Of a stretch of DNA of 64,000 bases, positions 53,609 through 64,000 are shown piece by piece (position 1 is the stretch's first letter; every line of letters starts with the position of its first letter). Under the pieces are notes generated by a model, which saw nothing but the letters and a program-made list of their open reading frames with translations, searched no databases and had not been told where the DNA came from. The stretch is from Symbiodinium natans (lineage: Eukaryota > Sar > Dinophyceae > Suessiales > Symbiodiniaceae), in NCBI GenBank assembly GCA_905221605.1, contig CAJNDS010000569.1, positions 280,514 through 344,513 on the forward strand, given 5' to 3'. The position numbers and the translations under genes were made by a program.

Positions 53609-53660
53609 ACAAGAAAGAGAGCGTGCGTCGCCTGAGCCAAATTGAGCCAAAGAAAGCCAA
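53606..53660 (-). promoter_or_regulatory. Putative trans-splice acceptor with spliced-leader-like relic
   Basis: Upstream of the Ubl gene ATG, the minus strand carries two adjacent TTTGGCTCA cores (53653-53632; the second reads CAATTTGGCTCAGG), resembling the 3' half of the dinoflagellate spliced leader (ATTTTGGCTCAAG). About 30 nt on come TCTTTCTTGTTGTTTCAG and the ATG. A relic would mean that an earlier trans-spliced mRNA was reverse-transcribed back into the genome. The match is partial, so this is tentative. Confidence 0.35.
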
Positions 53661-55190
53661 TTGACTTCCACAGTGTCTCACGTCAGCTAAAGCCACATCG
53701 TTCCCGAGCCAGAACTGCTCAACGATGTATATAATGATGGAGGTTTCCGAAATAGTGGAAGGGGATTCTATTCGATTTAGGGGTCTAAAAGGGGTACCCC
53801 TATTTTGGGAAATACCCATACGTATGCCGTCGCCGAGCTCTCGGCTTGCGAGACTCGAAGTGAAGTCCATGGGCGCGTTCATGCGATGATTGCTCGTGCT
53901 TCTGCTTCAGCCACGTGTCATTCTAGTGCCTGGCTGCGACAGTGTTGCTGAGATGCTTGCGAATGTCCAGTGACAGGCTTGTGCCATATTCTGGTGCTGC
54001 CGATCTAAAGCTGAGTGACAGCAAAACGACAATTAAAGTGAGCATTGGCAACTATCACTATGCCAGTGGGCAGCACACACACCCTTGGTACCCGTTCTAT
54101 AGTTTGTAGGAGCGGTCGCCTGCAAAAGTCCCGTCATGTCCTGTCTGCTGCTACGAGTACACGTCTGTACACCAGACCGCCCGCCGTTTCTGTCTGCGGG
54201 TAGCTGAAAAATGACTTCGGCAGAACCGCCGGCTGTGTCAGAGTAAGAGTTTTAGAATTAAGCTTGCAAGCCACTAAGGAAAGGCAGCTGCAGAGCTTGC
54301 TGCGCCTGGCCATGTGCGGTACAAGTTCTTGTCTTTCTTGTCTGTCTACTATGACCAAGCAATACTGAGGGGACACATGCGCCAGGCCCAGGCGATGATT
54401 GCAATCGGCTCATATTGGCTCACTTCCTGCAGCCGTCACACATAGTGAGGTCCTGACCAGGCCTCAGCAAAGACAACACTTTCCCCCCTCCCCCCCATCC
54501 CTCCCTCCCTCCACCCACATGCGAAGGATCCTGGCAAACCAGAACCAGCTGTCAACTGAGGGGCGCGTTCGGAACTCTGCGTGTGTAGCGCTCCTTGGGC
54601 AGCTTCGGAGCCTCAAGTGCTGTCTCCAACATGACCATGTTTCCAACCATTTTAACAATCACTTGCAGCTTCCAAAAAAGAATCTTAAAAGTTCCCAACA
54701 CGCAGCCAAGAGGCATGCGGCCTGAGCTGTGACGTTCCTTCAGTTGGGCTGCTGGATTCCGCTTCTGATGCAGCGCCGTCGATGCTCGGTGGCTGACTGG
54801 AGCTCAGGCGAAGCGGCTCTTTGCCATCGTCGGCAGCGCACCCTGGGCCGTTCGGGACGTTCGCCAGTTCACAGGGAACACCTCCGGGCATGGCACGGGA
54901 ATTTTCAGACCTTTTCACAATTACGCAGACCCTGCAGCTCCAACCCAGTTTTTGCATCTGGGCTCGTAGCGACAGCTTTCCCATCAGGCAGCTCTGCTGA
55001 CAGCTATCGACCAGGCGCCAGCAAGCAAGGAATCAGGCACAACTTCTTGAAGCACTGCAAGACCCTCAACTGCACAATGATAGTGAACCATTGTGAACTG
55101 GGAACAGGTCATGAGCGTAGCTGCTCCAACCCTAATATACCCCAACATGGAACCTCTACCCCCAGTTGTCCCCTAAGTGCACAAATCCGG
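53660..55190. other. Spacer; no firm gene
   Basis: Short frames only. A C-rich run lies at 54481-54510. Nothing recognisable. Confidence 0.4.
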
Positions 55191-55192
55191 GG

Positions 55193-55262
55193 CGCCTTCT
55201 TCCTCTGTTTCCTCGTCCTCGTCGTAGAAACCATCGTCGTCCTCTCTTGGCCATTCGTGTCC
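55193..55262 (-). CDS. Acidic exon cassette with GFYDEDEE motif
   Basis: Directly after CTGCAG the minus strand reads HEWPREDDDGFYDEDEETEE, then EGAPDL, with a phase-1 start (GA of a split codon). The exon resembles 56068-55985 and the cassettes inside the 662-bp array. The gene it belongs to was not resolved. The function of the motif is unknown. Confidence 0.45.
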
Positions 55263-55984
55263 TGCAGCAATCCTATGCCCCCTCGCCCTGGAAGCTGGTC
55301 CGACGACTTGCCCAACCAAAGACCCCAACAGCCAAAGCCTCAGCACTTTATCGTGCCGAGTGCCTGAAAGTACCGTTAGGGTTATTGCATGACGTCCTTT
55401 TTGTGAACGGAAACCCAAACGGCCCGAGTTCAAAGCACCATATGACCAGTCCCAATGCCGGTGATGCCGGTCGATCGTCACAGACAGAAGCCAAAGGCCA
55501 TCCTGAAGACGCGTCACTTGATGTTGACTTGAACATCAAGACGCAAGAAGTTCATGGAAGATCTCACCAGCCTCCGGCTTGTGGCGTCATTGGGGTGCAG
55601 CTCTGTCCAGTGGCTCCTTGCGCCAAGCTGCAGTGGCCCAGCGAAGCAGCGGGCAATGGAAGAGCGACGGAATGGGCGAGCAGTTCATATTGGACATTGA
55701 GGGTGGTGCCAAAGTGCGCTAGTGTTTTCTCCTTCGTTCTGCATCATTACATCCTGCACCTGTAAACTCCGCGAATGTGGGCAGACGTCCTTGTGGGAGG
55801 GGCGAAGCCCTGAACTGGTCGCCATCTCCTGGGAAAGGGTCAGTGCATTTATGAGCATGTACATAAGCTTTGACCTAAGAGGTGCTGAACATTGCTGAAC
55901 TTGCCCGGAAATCAGCAGCTGGAGCTACCGGTCCGAGATGGCTGCCTCCTAACATCGACAGCTCCCAGTTTGACAGCTTTTGAA

Positions 55985-56068
55985 TCCCCGAGAGCCTGGT
56001 TCTTCGGTCTGGTCGTCCTGCTCCTCCTCGTCGTAGAAGCCGTCATCGTTTGACTGCCCGTGTCCTGC
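55985..56068 (-). CDS. Acidic exon cassette, second copy
   Basis: After TGTGCAG the minus strand reads HGQSNDDGFYDEEEQDDQTE, then EPGS. It has the same acceptor, phase and GFYDE core as 55262-55193, so the two are duplicated exons about 0.8 kb apart, probably of one gene. Confidence 0.45.
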
Positions 56069-56079
56069 ACATGCCCACA

Positions 56080-57430
56080 AACCCTCGGAAAACTAAGGGA
56101 CGTTTCATGGAGGCACTGAGGCACTGTCTGGACATCTCAGAGTTTCCCGCTGACCTGAGAGGTACTACTGCTTGGCTTTTTTCGGCCGGGGGGGGGGGAG
56201 GGGAGGAGCATTGGCTTTGGGTTGGGTTGGAGTAGGGTGTGAGCTACTCGTGGGTTGCAGTTAGGTTTGGATTTCTTTGAGGGTGTAGCCGTGTCACGGA
56301 CTTGGTGGGGCGAATGTCTTGTGGCAGGGTGCCACGGTGCCCGGGATTAAAGGGAGTTGGAGTTTTCGGTGAGAGTTTGGGATGCCTTCAGCAAAAGAGG
56401 AGCAGACCTGGGAAACAAACCATAAGACAAGAAAGCCGAGTGGTGCAGCCAAGAGGCCCTACAGTCCCTACAGTGCTCACTACGTGAGACCACGGACTTG
56501 GTGAAGCATGCGTGACGTTCTTGTATTCATCCGACCCACAACCCAACCCGACAATGCACACCACTCAACCGTCCTAGATCTTCTCCTGCAAGCAAGGTCT
56601 GGTCCAGCCTGAGTCAAACTGGCGCAGGACGACACCAAAGGGCTGTGCTCTCGAGATCTAACCGCTGCCCTGTCGGACTCGGTTCCCAACAGCCGACTCT
56701 ACAGTGACTCTACAGACCAAAGGCAAGGAGCCAACTGCCATCCATCAGCACCTCACAAACTTTCTCTTCAGCAAATGGCTCCACGTGATGTGCCCTCAGC
56801 AGACCAAAAGCCACCGCGTCCAACTGTCCAGTCTGTCCATCTGCCCCAAGAAAGCAGGAGATCTCCAGGCTCGCATCTCGGATCCTTTCAACTTTTTCAT
56901 GCCTTTGGCATTGGCATCGCTCCGGACTCTCCAGCTGCTCGAGCTCGGCGAGCTTTTCTGCAGGGCGGGGCGGGAATTCTTCTTGTGCACGCGCAAACGA
57001 ACTCTGTCAGACTCTATCAACAGCGCCCTGCCATGGCCTAACATGGCAGCCCTGGGCCTGCAAAGTGGGTGCTTGCCGGCAGCGCATTGCTGTCGTTCAG
57101 GGGAGGCGGTACCTCGTCATCACAGTCCCTGGCAGGCCCCGATTCATCAGTCCTGGGTCCTTAGCTAACGTTCAGGGGGCATGCCCTCAATACCTGCTGT
57201 TGCAATAGTACGCGTGCAGGTTCAGTACGGAAGCATGACTCTGGTGTGCGGCAGCCTTTGTTTGCTTGGGAGGCTCCGTCAAACCGCCAGCTGTGAACAC
57301 TCATTTTAAAAATGCGAACACGACGCTATCTCTGAGAAGCGCCTCAACCAGTTGCTGCCTGTGCTGCAGCTCCTTGGACAAAGCACCAGCCGCCATGGCA
57401 CAATGCAAAAAGTTTAACTCAAGTAGTAGT
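56080..57430. other. Spacer with one basic exon-like frame
   Basis: A minus-strand frame at 57040-56796 (RALLIESDRVRLRVHKKNSR, later KGMKKLKGSEMRAWRSPAFL) is basic and could be an exon. Nothing joins to it. A poly-G run lies at 56189-56197. Confidence 0.35.
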
Positions 57431-58110
57431 TTACGGTGGAAAATGCATGTTGTGACCTGGAAAGAGCCATTTGGGTCTCGCCCAAGTTCTAGGTGGATAT
57501 GCTGGCTGCGACGGTTTTACGGTTTAGAGCTTGGAGGCTTAAGGCTTTAGGGTTACGGGTGGTGGAAAATGCATTTGAGGGTTTCGGGGTTTCGGGTGGA
57601 AAATGAAATTTTGGAGAGCTGGAAACGGAATTTGGGGTCTCGCTGAAGGCTTTTTCCGGGAATTTAATGTGGAAAAGCAATTCTTGGAGGCCTGGAAGAT
57701 GCATTCTGGGTCTCGTCGCCGGCTGCTTTGGTTGAGGGCTTAGACGGGCTTTCGATTTAAGGTGTTGCTTGCAACTGTCTTGGACTATCTTTAATTTGCT
57801 TCTGTTTGCAATTGTTTTGGGTGAAGTACTTTTAATTAATTGCTTTTTACTTGTGGTTGGCTATTTTAGCTGCTTCTCTCAATATTTGATTGTGCTTAAT
57901 CGCTTTGAGAATTGTTGCTTTATTGGTTTTGTTTTTGAAAGTGACATGCATTTTGGGTCTCGTCGCTTTGTTGCTTTGACGAATTTGCAGTTAGGGCTTC
58001 GAGGCTGTAAGGTTTGGGGCTTTATGGGCTTCGGGATTCAACATTCTGTTTTTGGGTCCTGGAACATGCATGTGGGTCTCCGCGATGCAAAAACGCTTTC
58101 GGGGGCCATG
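57430..58110. repeat. Degenerate repeat with ATGCATTTTGGGTCTCG core
   Basis: A core of ATGCAT, TTTGGGTCTCGTCGC, a GCTTTGG or GCTTTG stretch, then AGGGCTT...GAGGCTTAAGG-like sequence recurs at about 57440, 57560, 57615, 57700, 57947 and 58066 with heavy divergence. It is T-rich between 57760 and 57960. No coding signal. Confidence 0.6.
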
Positions 58111-58608
58111 TCAGGGGCACGGCACTGAGGAGTATAAACCCCAAAATGCCTCAAAATACACCTCAGAAAACCCCCCGTAATATTGTAACAAAGCACAAAA
58201 GGGAGGGTTTAGTATTAGGGGGGGGGGGGGGTAGGGCCCGTGTTTAGGATTAGAGGGAAGCGATTAAGTTCAATCTGCAGCAGTCTGCTACGCACATGTC
58301 GCCTGCACCGTCATGGGAGCCCTCGCCTCATGCCCTTTCAACCCGCCGGCACACGCTTCTTCGTCTTGGCAACTTGCAACGTTCGCCACTCAATGCTCCT
58401 GCTATGCACAAGCCGCCAGCCATTCACTGTTCACGAACAGGGAGACTTCCTCGTGGACTTTGCGGCGCGCCCCTGCGCAGTGCACTGACGGCCCGCTTGC
58501 AAAGTCGGCAAGAGCTTGGCAGAGCCAGCAGCCCAGCTTCAGGCGTGTTATCCTGCCGTCTTCCGGCTCAAAGCGTGTCCCCTTATTTCTCCTCAGCCCG
58601 TAAGGTCT

Positions 58609-58880
58609 TCAACGGGAGTGTGTCTTGAAAGACGTTGGAGCATCACCCCAATAGCCTCCGAAGCCATCTGGTCGGAAGAGAATGTCTTCTGGCCGCCGGA
58701 CTTTTGGTTGGCTCTCTGGGCAGCATAAGCCGCAAAGAAGGTCAGAACAGTCGCAACCCGTGCCTCTCCTGGTGAAGTAGATCCAGCATTTGTGCGAATG
58801 TTCTTCGGCAAGCTCAGCCCATTGCACTGCCGAGCGGACCGCCTTCACGTTCATGATCATTCTGCGCCTGCGCCCCAGAC
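58609..58880 (-). CDS. Possible exon, unrecognised
   Basis: A minus-strand frame open to the stop at 58609: MIMNVKAVRSAVQWAELAEE, then HSHKCWIYFTRRGTGCDCSD, LLCGLCCPESQPKVRRPEDI, and PDGFGGYWGDAPTSFKTHSR. It is rich in Cys and reads protein-like. A second frame over 58760-58593 is also open, so the call is weak. Confidence 0.35.
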
Positions 58881-58929
58881 AGCACATGAGGAATCGTGCA
58901 AGTAACACGCAGGGACCATTCGCCGGCAC

Positions 58930-61900
58930 AATGCCACAATGTACTGCAAGACGTCACACACTCTATCAATATGACAACTCGGATCTTACAATCGGGGAGA
59001 TTCGATGCATCACAACCCCCCCCCCCCCCGCGTGTCAAGAGTCTGCCTGTTCTCAGGTAGGCCCAAGAGCTGTTGCAAGGCCTTCGAAAACGGCCGTACA
59101 GGACAAATGGATGCGTTGCTGCGAAAGATACAGGCAACATCAGGCAGCGATGCATCCTGCAAGCACATAACCACAAACTGCGCCTTGTCCTGAGGTTGGC
59201 GGCTGGCAGCTCGAAGTTGGGCAGATTCTTGAACCTGTCAAGGCGCAACCACCATGATCATGTGGATCGACAAGCTTGCGGAACTGGGGCCGAGGTACGG
59301 AAAGAAACGTCGATGCTTGTGAGAGTAACCTCACGATTCGGCTCGCATTGAGGAATCGCACGCGGCAATGGACAGCGCCAGAAATCTCCGGTACTTCTTC
59401 CGTCCCCCTCTTTGCCGGCCAAGTCTCTCAGGGAAGGCTTCGTTGAGCCCCAAGGCGGGTTTCTCGAAGTCTTGGTTTTGTACATCATCCTGTCAGTGCA
59501 TGATGAGCTGGCCAAGAACACTTGAGGCACTGCGTGCAGTTCGTTTTCCAGAGTACAGCTGCGAATGCAAAAACCATTCAACAAAGTAGGAAGGCATGTT
59601 GCACGCCTTCATGTCCCGCTGAACTCTCCTGCTCAGGAATCCTTCTCAGATGTAGAGGCTTGCCTGTAATTCTGTTACTAGTCCTTCATTCAGTAGTCTG
59701 CGATGAGAACTCTGGTTTACCAGAATAACATAGAATAACTGTGTTCATCTCTGCGCTCCTTTCTGTTTGCCACTTTGGAAGCTCCTGGGAGGTATCATCA
59801 GTGCTAGGCTATGCGTCATTGGTCGCCATCGAGCGTCTCGAAGATTTCCAGAAGCTAGAGCGAAACATCCGGAAAAGAGAAAGAAGCGGCAAAAAAACAA
59901 GATGTCTGGCAGGCTTTCGGGACAAGCCATGAAAGCATCCACCAAAACCCATCGAGACCGTCGCTCAAAGCCCCATCTTAACACACTAGAAATCGGAAAA
60001 CAGCCCAACAACATCTGCAGAAAGGGAAACTACACCGGCCCATGAGATGGTTCAAGTCGACCTGCAGACTGCACTTGCGACACGAAGGCTTCAAAAATTG
60101 CGAACTAAGTCCTGCATGTGGATTTCAGATCCATGGAACATATAACACGGACTCTAACAGAACTCTCAAGTACTGGATGTCCTTTATTTGGTACGAAACC
60201 CCTTGGTACAAAAACATGCTGCAGTGGTGGCCGATAGCATCCCTAGAACTAACCTCGCAGGTCTGACAATTCCAGGCAGGTTTAGCTTCATGGCCTCCTG
60301 GATGAACTCTGTCCCAGCCTGCACAGCGATGGTAAGTGACACACCCGTGGAGGGCCACTGCTTCGTCATGACGAGAAAAACTCAAACAGCAAGTAGGCAT
60401 TGCTCTAAATTCTCAAAAATTAGTGGTTCACAGCCATGATTAGCAGCGGCACAACCCGTTTAGAGAGGAAGCTAGACCGCTAAGCGACAACGATCAGGTT
60501 CACGCGAGACCGTTGCTCGGAGAATCCAAACAGAAAGCTAATGTGGCGGCCACGGAGGCAGACGCGGCCCGGCCCCTCCGACCCCTGCCGCCTCTATACT
60601 CTATGTTACGCTGGGTACACCCCAACGCAGCGCATTGCTGTGACTCGTGCCAATCTGTGCGATGCATTGCAATGCTTTGGAGTTCTTGTCACAGCTGCGG
60701 AATTTGCCCGAGACGCCTCGTCAACATCATTGCTGCAACAGCTGCCCATTGCACGCAGCTGTCGGGTCCGCACTGGGATTCTTGGCAACTACATTTTTCA
60801 GGGCGAAACCCTCTAAATTGACAACCCGCCTACGACTCTGTTTCAGGAGTTGCCTTCAGGGCGGCTGCTTCTTCGCACAACTCTGCCACAGCGGGCTCGG
60901 CGACAGGCCTGACACGGCTTCTGGAACGACAGTTGTTGAGCGCAATGTCTGCTTGGGCCGTGCAAATGGTCATTTCAAGTTAGAACTTGCCGTCGGAGAT
61001 GGAGATTCCGAGGCTCAGCACCTACCTGGTGCGGTCTCCTGCAAGCCCTGCACAGAGCTGTCGCAGCACATGATTGGTTTGCTACTGCTGGATGCACACT
61101 GGCACAAATCAACATTTCTCCATGGGCATGCGCATCGCCATACAGCTTCAGCAAGGTCTTGACAGCTTAACTGCCAGGTAGAAATGACTCTGCTCGCATC
61201 AATGCTGTCAACGCGCGCATTGCGCTCGCTGAACCTACGAACCAAAAACCTCGGCCATGAACCAAGACGGACCAGGTGCAGTCTGGGAGATTGCTTTCAA
61301 GTCACGTCAAAACGAGGCCTTCCACGTGTTGGTTCCACAAGCCATGCTACACCAGGCACATGGCAAACAAAAGCCATGCGCTGAAGAGTACACCCATGCG
61401 GGGGGCAGGGCCGCGAGATCTAGATTTCGCATCCTGAGCACAGTGTTTTGGGATGTTTTGGGGGCCTCCAAACGACTCTATGATGTCGAGACGTAGGGCT
61501 CGGCTAGGGCCGTTTCGTTAACGATTAGGGATCAGTAACGATCAGGTTGTTGGAGGTTGCTCTTTGCCACCCGCCTAGCTGACCACTCTCGGACGTTGTT
61601 GGGATTTACGGCTCAGGGTTCAAGATGTTGGTCTTTAGTGGAGGTGAAATCAAGCAAAGCCCTGCACAGGCTGTGTGCCCTTCGTGAGACTTCACCTTTG
61701 CCGGACGTGGATGCACTTGTTCTTTGTGTCAGGCCGGCCCACAATATGTAGCTTTGTTCCCCTTGGCATTCCAAGATCTTTCAACTTGTCATCGACAAGT
61801 GTTGCCATTTCAGCGTTGTCCTCCCAGCTTTCGATAACCTGCAACAGGGCAGCATGGCTGCACACGGCCAACGAGACAAGCCAAACACTGCACAAGTGCT

Positions 61901-62870
61901 CGCATGTGTCTGATATCTAGCGGAATCTATCGCAGGTCGCAGACACAAACACGGCAAATCAAGCATTGACCAATTTGCAGAGCAGCTCCTGTTGGGAGTT
62001 TCGGCGGAGGTTCACATTGCCTCGGGCTAGTGAACCCGTGTAAAGTGGCCTCGGTTTCTTGCCGGGCCTTCTGAATAGCATGCCAGGCACATTGTTTGGC
62101 ATCCAGTTGTTTCTTGAACCCCAACTAAGCACTTCTTGCAAGGGGCCTCCCCCCCCTAACTGAAAAGTGTTCGTCCGTGCTGCTAAAGATTAGGCAGTCC
62201 ATACCAAACACGCACTAGGGCTGTCTTGCTTTTCTGGGGCACAGTTTATGGCCAGTCAAAGCCCCTGCATTCTTCCTGCGAATGGAAGTCAAGCCCAGCC
62301 AAAGATCGGGTCAAAGCAGCCGCATTGCCAGACAAACGCAACAGTATGGCGGGATGACGGGCATGGAGGCCCTGAAAAATGGGGGGGGGGGGCGAAGGAA
62401 AACATAATTTTAAGGCAACTAGAGGCCCTCCAGGTGAAAGCGTTTGGTTGACGCCACGAAGCCCCCCAAGAATTGGGGCTAAGAACTCGGATGGGCTGCC
62501 AAGCTTGCAACGCACCTTTGCGTGGGGCCTCACGTACTTTGCTTTTGATGCCACTCCGTACGTTTTTGGTGTCGACATCCTAGGATCCCGACACAGGCAA
62601 AACCTGCGAAGCTGCAAGGGGGAATATTGCCAGGGCCGGCGCGGCAAGAGCTTCAAGACCGACAAGGCTGCACTATCTCCTGTTGCTGGTCTGGGCACGA
62701 TTCTGGAAGCTAATGCCCTGAAGCATCATGTTCCCAGGCTAGGGTTCAGGCTTAAAGTGACATGGACCTCCAACAGATTGTGAAAGCCATCCCTCAGCTT
62801 CGGCGCCCCGTTTTGCGAAAACAAGTCCAGAAATTATTTACTTCGAACATCCCCACCCTCTCTTGGTAGA
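58930..62870. other. Exon-poor stretch with isolated exon candidates
   Basis: Isolated minus-strand exon-like frames: 59470-59258 (STKPSLRDLAGKEGDG, then EPNREVTLTSIDVSF), 60385-60258 (MTKQWPSTGVSLTIAVQAGT, then FIQEAMKLNLPGIVRPAR followed by a GT donor) and 61845-61692 (ESWEDNAEMATLVDDKLKDL, then GMPRGTKLHIVGRPDTKNK). They may belong to one dispersed gene ending near 58.6 kb. A plus-strand frame at 60541-60816 (RIAVTRANLCDALQCFGVLV) also looks protein-like but is antisense to the rest. None is identified. Confidence 0.35.
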
Positions 62871-62874
62871 GATC

Positions 62875-63003
62875 CTCTGGGGTTGGGCACTCCAGGGACA
62901 CTCTGGGGCTGGGCAGTCCGGGGACACTCTGGGGTTGGGCACTCCAGGGATGAGCAAGGAGTAGACCGGGCGAGGAGAAGAGTTCCGGGCGGGGAGAAGA
63001 GTT
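62875..63003. repeat. Two short tandem repeats downstream of K8
   Basis: A ~29-bp unit (GGTTGGGCACTCCAGGGACA with CTCTGGG) occurs three times at 62879-62953. Then a ~19-bp unit (GGGCGAGGAGAAGAGTT) occurs twice at 62968-63004. They lie just past the K8 stop, so they probably fall in its 3' untranslated region or beyond. Confidence 0.85.
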
Positions 63004-63116
63004 GAATTTAAAATCTAACAACCCCACACACACCCCAGGAAATTTAAAGCCTCTCCAGGTCAATGGCATGGCCTGTGGAAACTTCGCCGTTAGCGGCTGG
63101 CCTTCCAGCACTGGCT

Positions 63117-64000
63117 TCACGGTGTACCTTCAGGGCATTGAGAGACGGCTGCGCCACGGGAAGCACGGCTGCATGTGCAACAAGAAGAGACTCTGAGATG
63201 CTTGGGAAAAATGACATGGAACTCACGGGGCCACAAGGTCTCAGGGATTTCAGCAGACTGCATACCCTCGTATCGACACGTGCTCGCTTCCAGCCTGAGT
63301 CGGCCTAACTCGCCGAAGAAGGCCCCCGACGTCACCCACAGAATGTCCTTTCTCTCTTGTAGACTTTCTTTTGCCATGTACAGGATAAGATTCTGCAGCT
63401 CGTGGGGCCAAGTATATGCATTGCCCTTGGCTGTCTTGAAATCTGGATCTATGGCATCCGGATTGGTGCGGCGCTTGCGGTGGGCCATGGCAGTGAAGAT
63501 GAGACCCAGGGAGTACACATCACCTTTCTGGATGTTCTCTTCATTCTCCCACCCAGTCCCAGTCTGGCTTCTCTCCGGAGCATGGTACGGGTTTGCACCC
63601 TTCACAGAGTTGAATGCAAAATCCTGCGTGCCCTTCACTAAGGAGAAGTCCGAGATCAGAACGCGGAAATCACCGTTCTCCATCTTCTTGAGTAGCACAT
63701 TGTCCGGCTTCAAATCTCGGTGTGCAACCTTCATGTCCTGATGCAAGTACTTCACAGCTTTTGCCATTTCCTGCATGCGCCTTTGACATGTCTGCAGCCA
63801 CCCAATTGTCATCTGTCTCCCTGTGTCAGAACTTTGATCGTAGACAAAACGCTCGAGGGTTGTATCAGCAAGCTCCATGAGGATGCCGCAGTCAATTCCA
63901 CTTATTGTCTTCCAGGCGTTCTCATCTTTAGCCTTTATCTGCTCGCCGGACATCTGGAACCAGTCAAAGGTCTTGATGATGTAGTCGTTCGCGAAGGATG
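63117..64000 (-). CDS. K8: Ser/Thr kinase-like protein, 5' part outside window
   Basis: One open frame from the window edge to the stop at 63117: YIIKTFDWF, then GILMELADTTLERFVYDQSS, VAHRDLKPDNVLLKK, LISDFSLVKG, PYHAPERSQ and KGDVYSLGLIF. HRD is intact and the Asp of the DFG triplet is kept (DFS), so it is probably active. The glycine loop and VAIK lysine lie beyond 64000. The DFS triplet and general layout link it to K6 and K7, not to the K1-K5 family. The tail after the kinase is Cys/Arg/Ser-rich (SSCCTCSRASRG) and unassigned. Confidence 0.75.
   Translation of the reverse strand, partial: SFANDYIIKTFDWFQMSGEQIKAKDENAWKTISGIDCGILMELADTTLERFVYDQSSDTGRQMTIGWLQTCQRRMQEMAKAVKYLHQDMKVAHRDLKPDNVLLKKMENGDFRVLISDFSLVKGTQDFAFNSVKGANPYHAPERSQTGTGWENEENIQKGDVYSLGLIFTAMAHRKRRTNPDAIDPDFKTAKGNAYTWPHELQNLILYMAKESLQERKDILWVTSGAFFGELGRLRLEASTCRYEGMQSAEIPETLWPREFHVIFPKHLRVSSCCTCSRASRGAAVSQCPEGTP

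Overview
The window looks like nuclear DNA of a dinoflagellate, possibly a Symbiodiniaceae-like alga; I have no database match behind this. The signs are: small exons separated by short introns; splice donors that are often GC, and probably sometimes GA, instead of GT; nearly every supportable gene on the minus strand; tandem gene duplication; long CA/TG, TATA, GA and poly-G/C tracts; and a plant/alveolate-type TTTAGGG repeat array. None of the coding regions is bacterial in style. Gene models are hand-spliced, so exon edges are approximate except where a position is stated.

Layout, left to right (read genes right to left): 0.6-1.4 kb minisatellite and a CTG repeat; kinase K1 (2.7-4.0 kb); UIM kinase K2 (4.3-5.9 kb); an orphan copy of the K2 N-terminal domain (6.1-6.6 kb); MIB/HERC2-domain gene XA (9.5-12.2 kb); kinase K3 (13.7-15.5 kb); UIM kinase K4 (16.4-17.9 kb); MIB/HERC2 gene XB (19.7-22.5 kb); a TIR-like domain gene (23.1-23.7 kb); pseudokinase K5 (25.4-26.5 kb); kinase-like K6 with an HGN catalytic loop (27.3-30.2 kb); a double-SAM protein (30.6-31.1 kb); a DUF3825-like gene (31.7-34.7 kb); three unrecognised multi-exon genes (35-36.3, 37.7-38.5, 41.9-42.4 kb); a 662-bp tandem array (39.1-41.4 kb); kinase K7 (43.4-45.2 kb); a foldback element (47.6-48.0 kb); subtelomere-like repeats and a TTTAGGG array (48.2-50.1 kb); an AT-rich repeat island (50.5-52.2 kb); a ubiquitin-like-domain gene (52.6-53.6 kb); a poorly resolved exon-poor stretch (54-63 kb); and kinase K8, which runs off the right edge.

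The coherent theme is signalling. Five related TKL/IRAK-like kinases (K1-K5) share a pre-kinase motif, a C-terminal tail and one intron position. Two of them carry a textbook ubiquitin-interacting motif. They sit in two parallel blocks, each kinase - UIM kinase - MIB/HERC2 gene (MIB/HERC2 domains occur in ubiquitin ligases), next to a TIR-like domain, a SAM-pair adaptor-like protein, at least one pseudokinase and, further away, a ubiquitin-like-domain protein. Domain calls come from motifs read in the sequence. The idea that these proteins form one ubiquitin-reading signalling module is inference.
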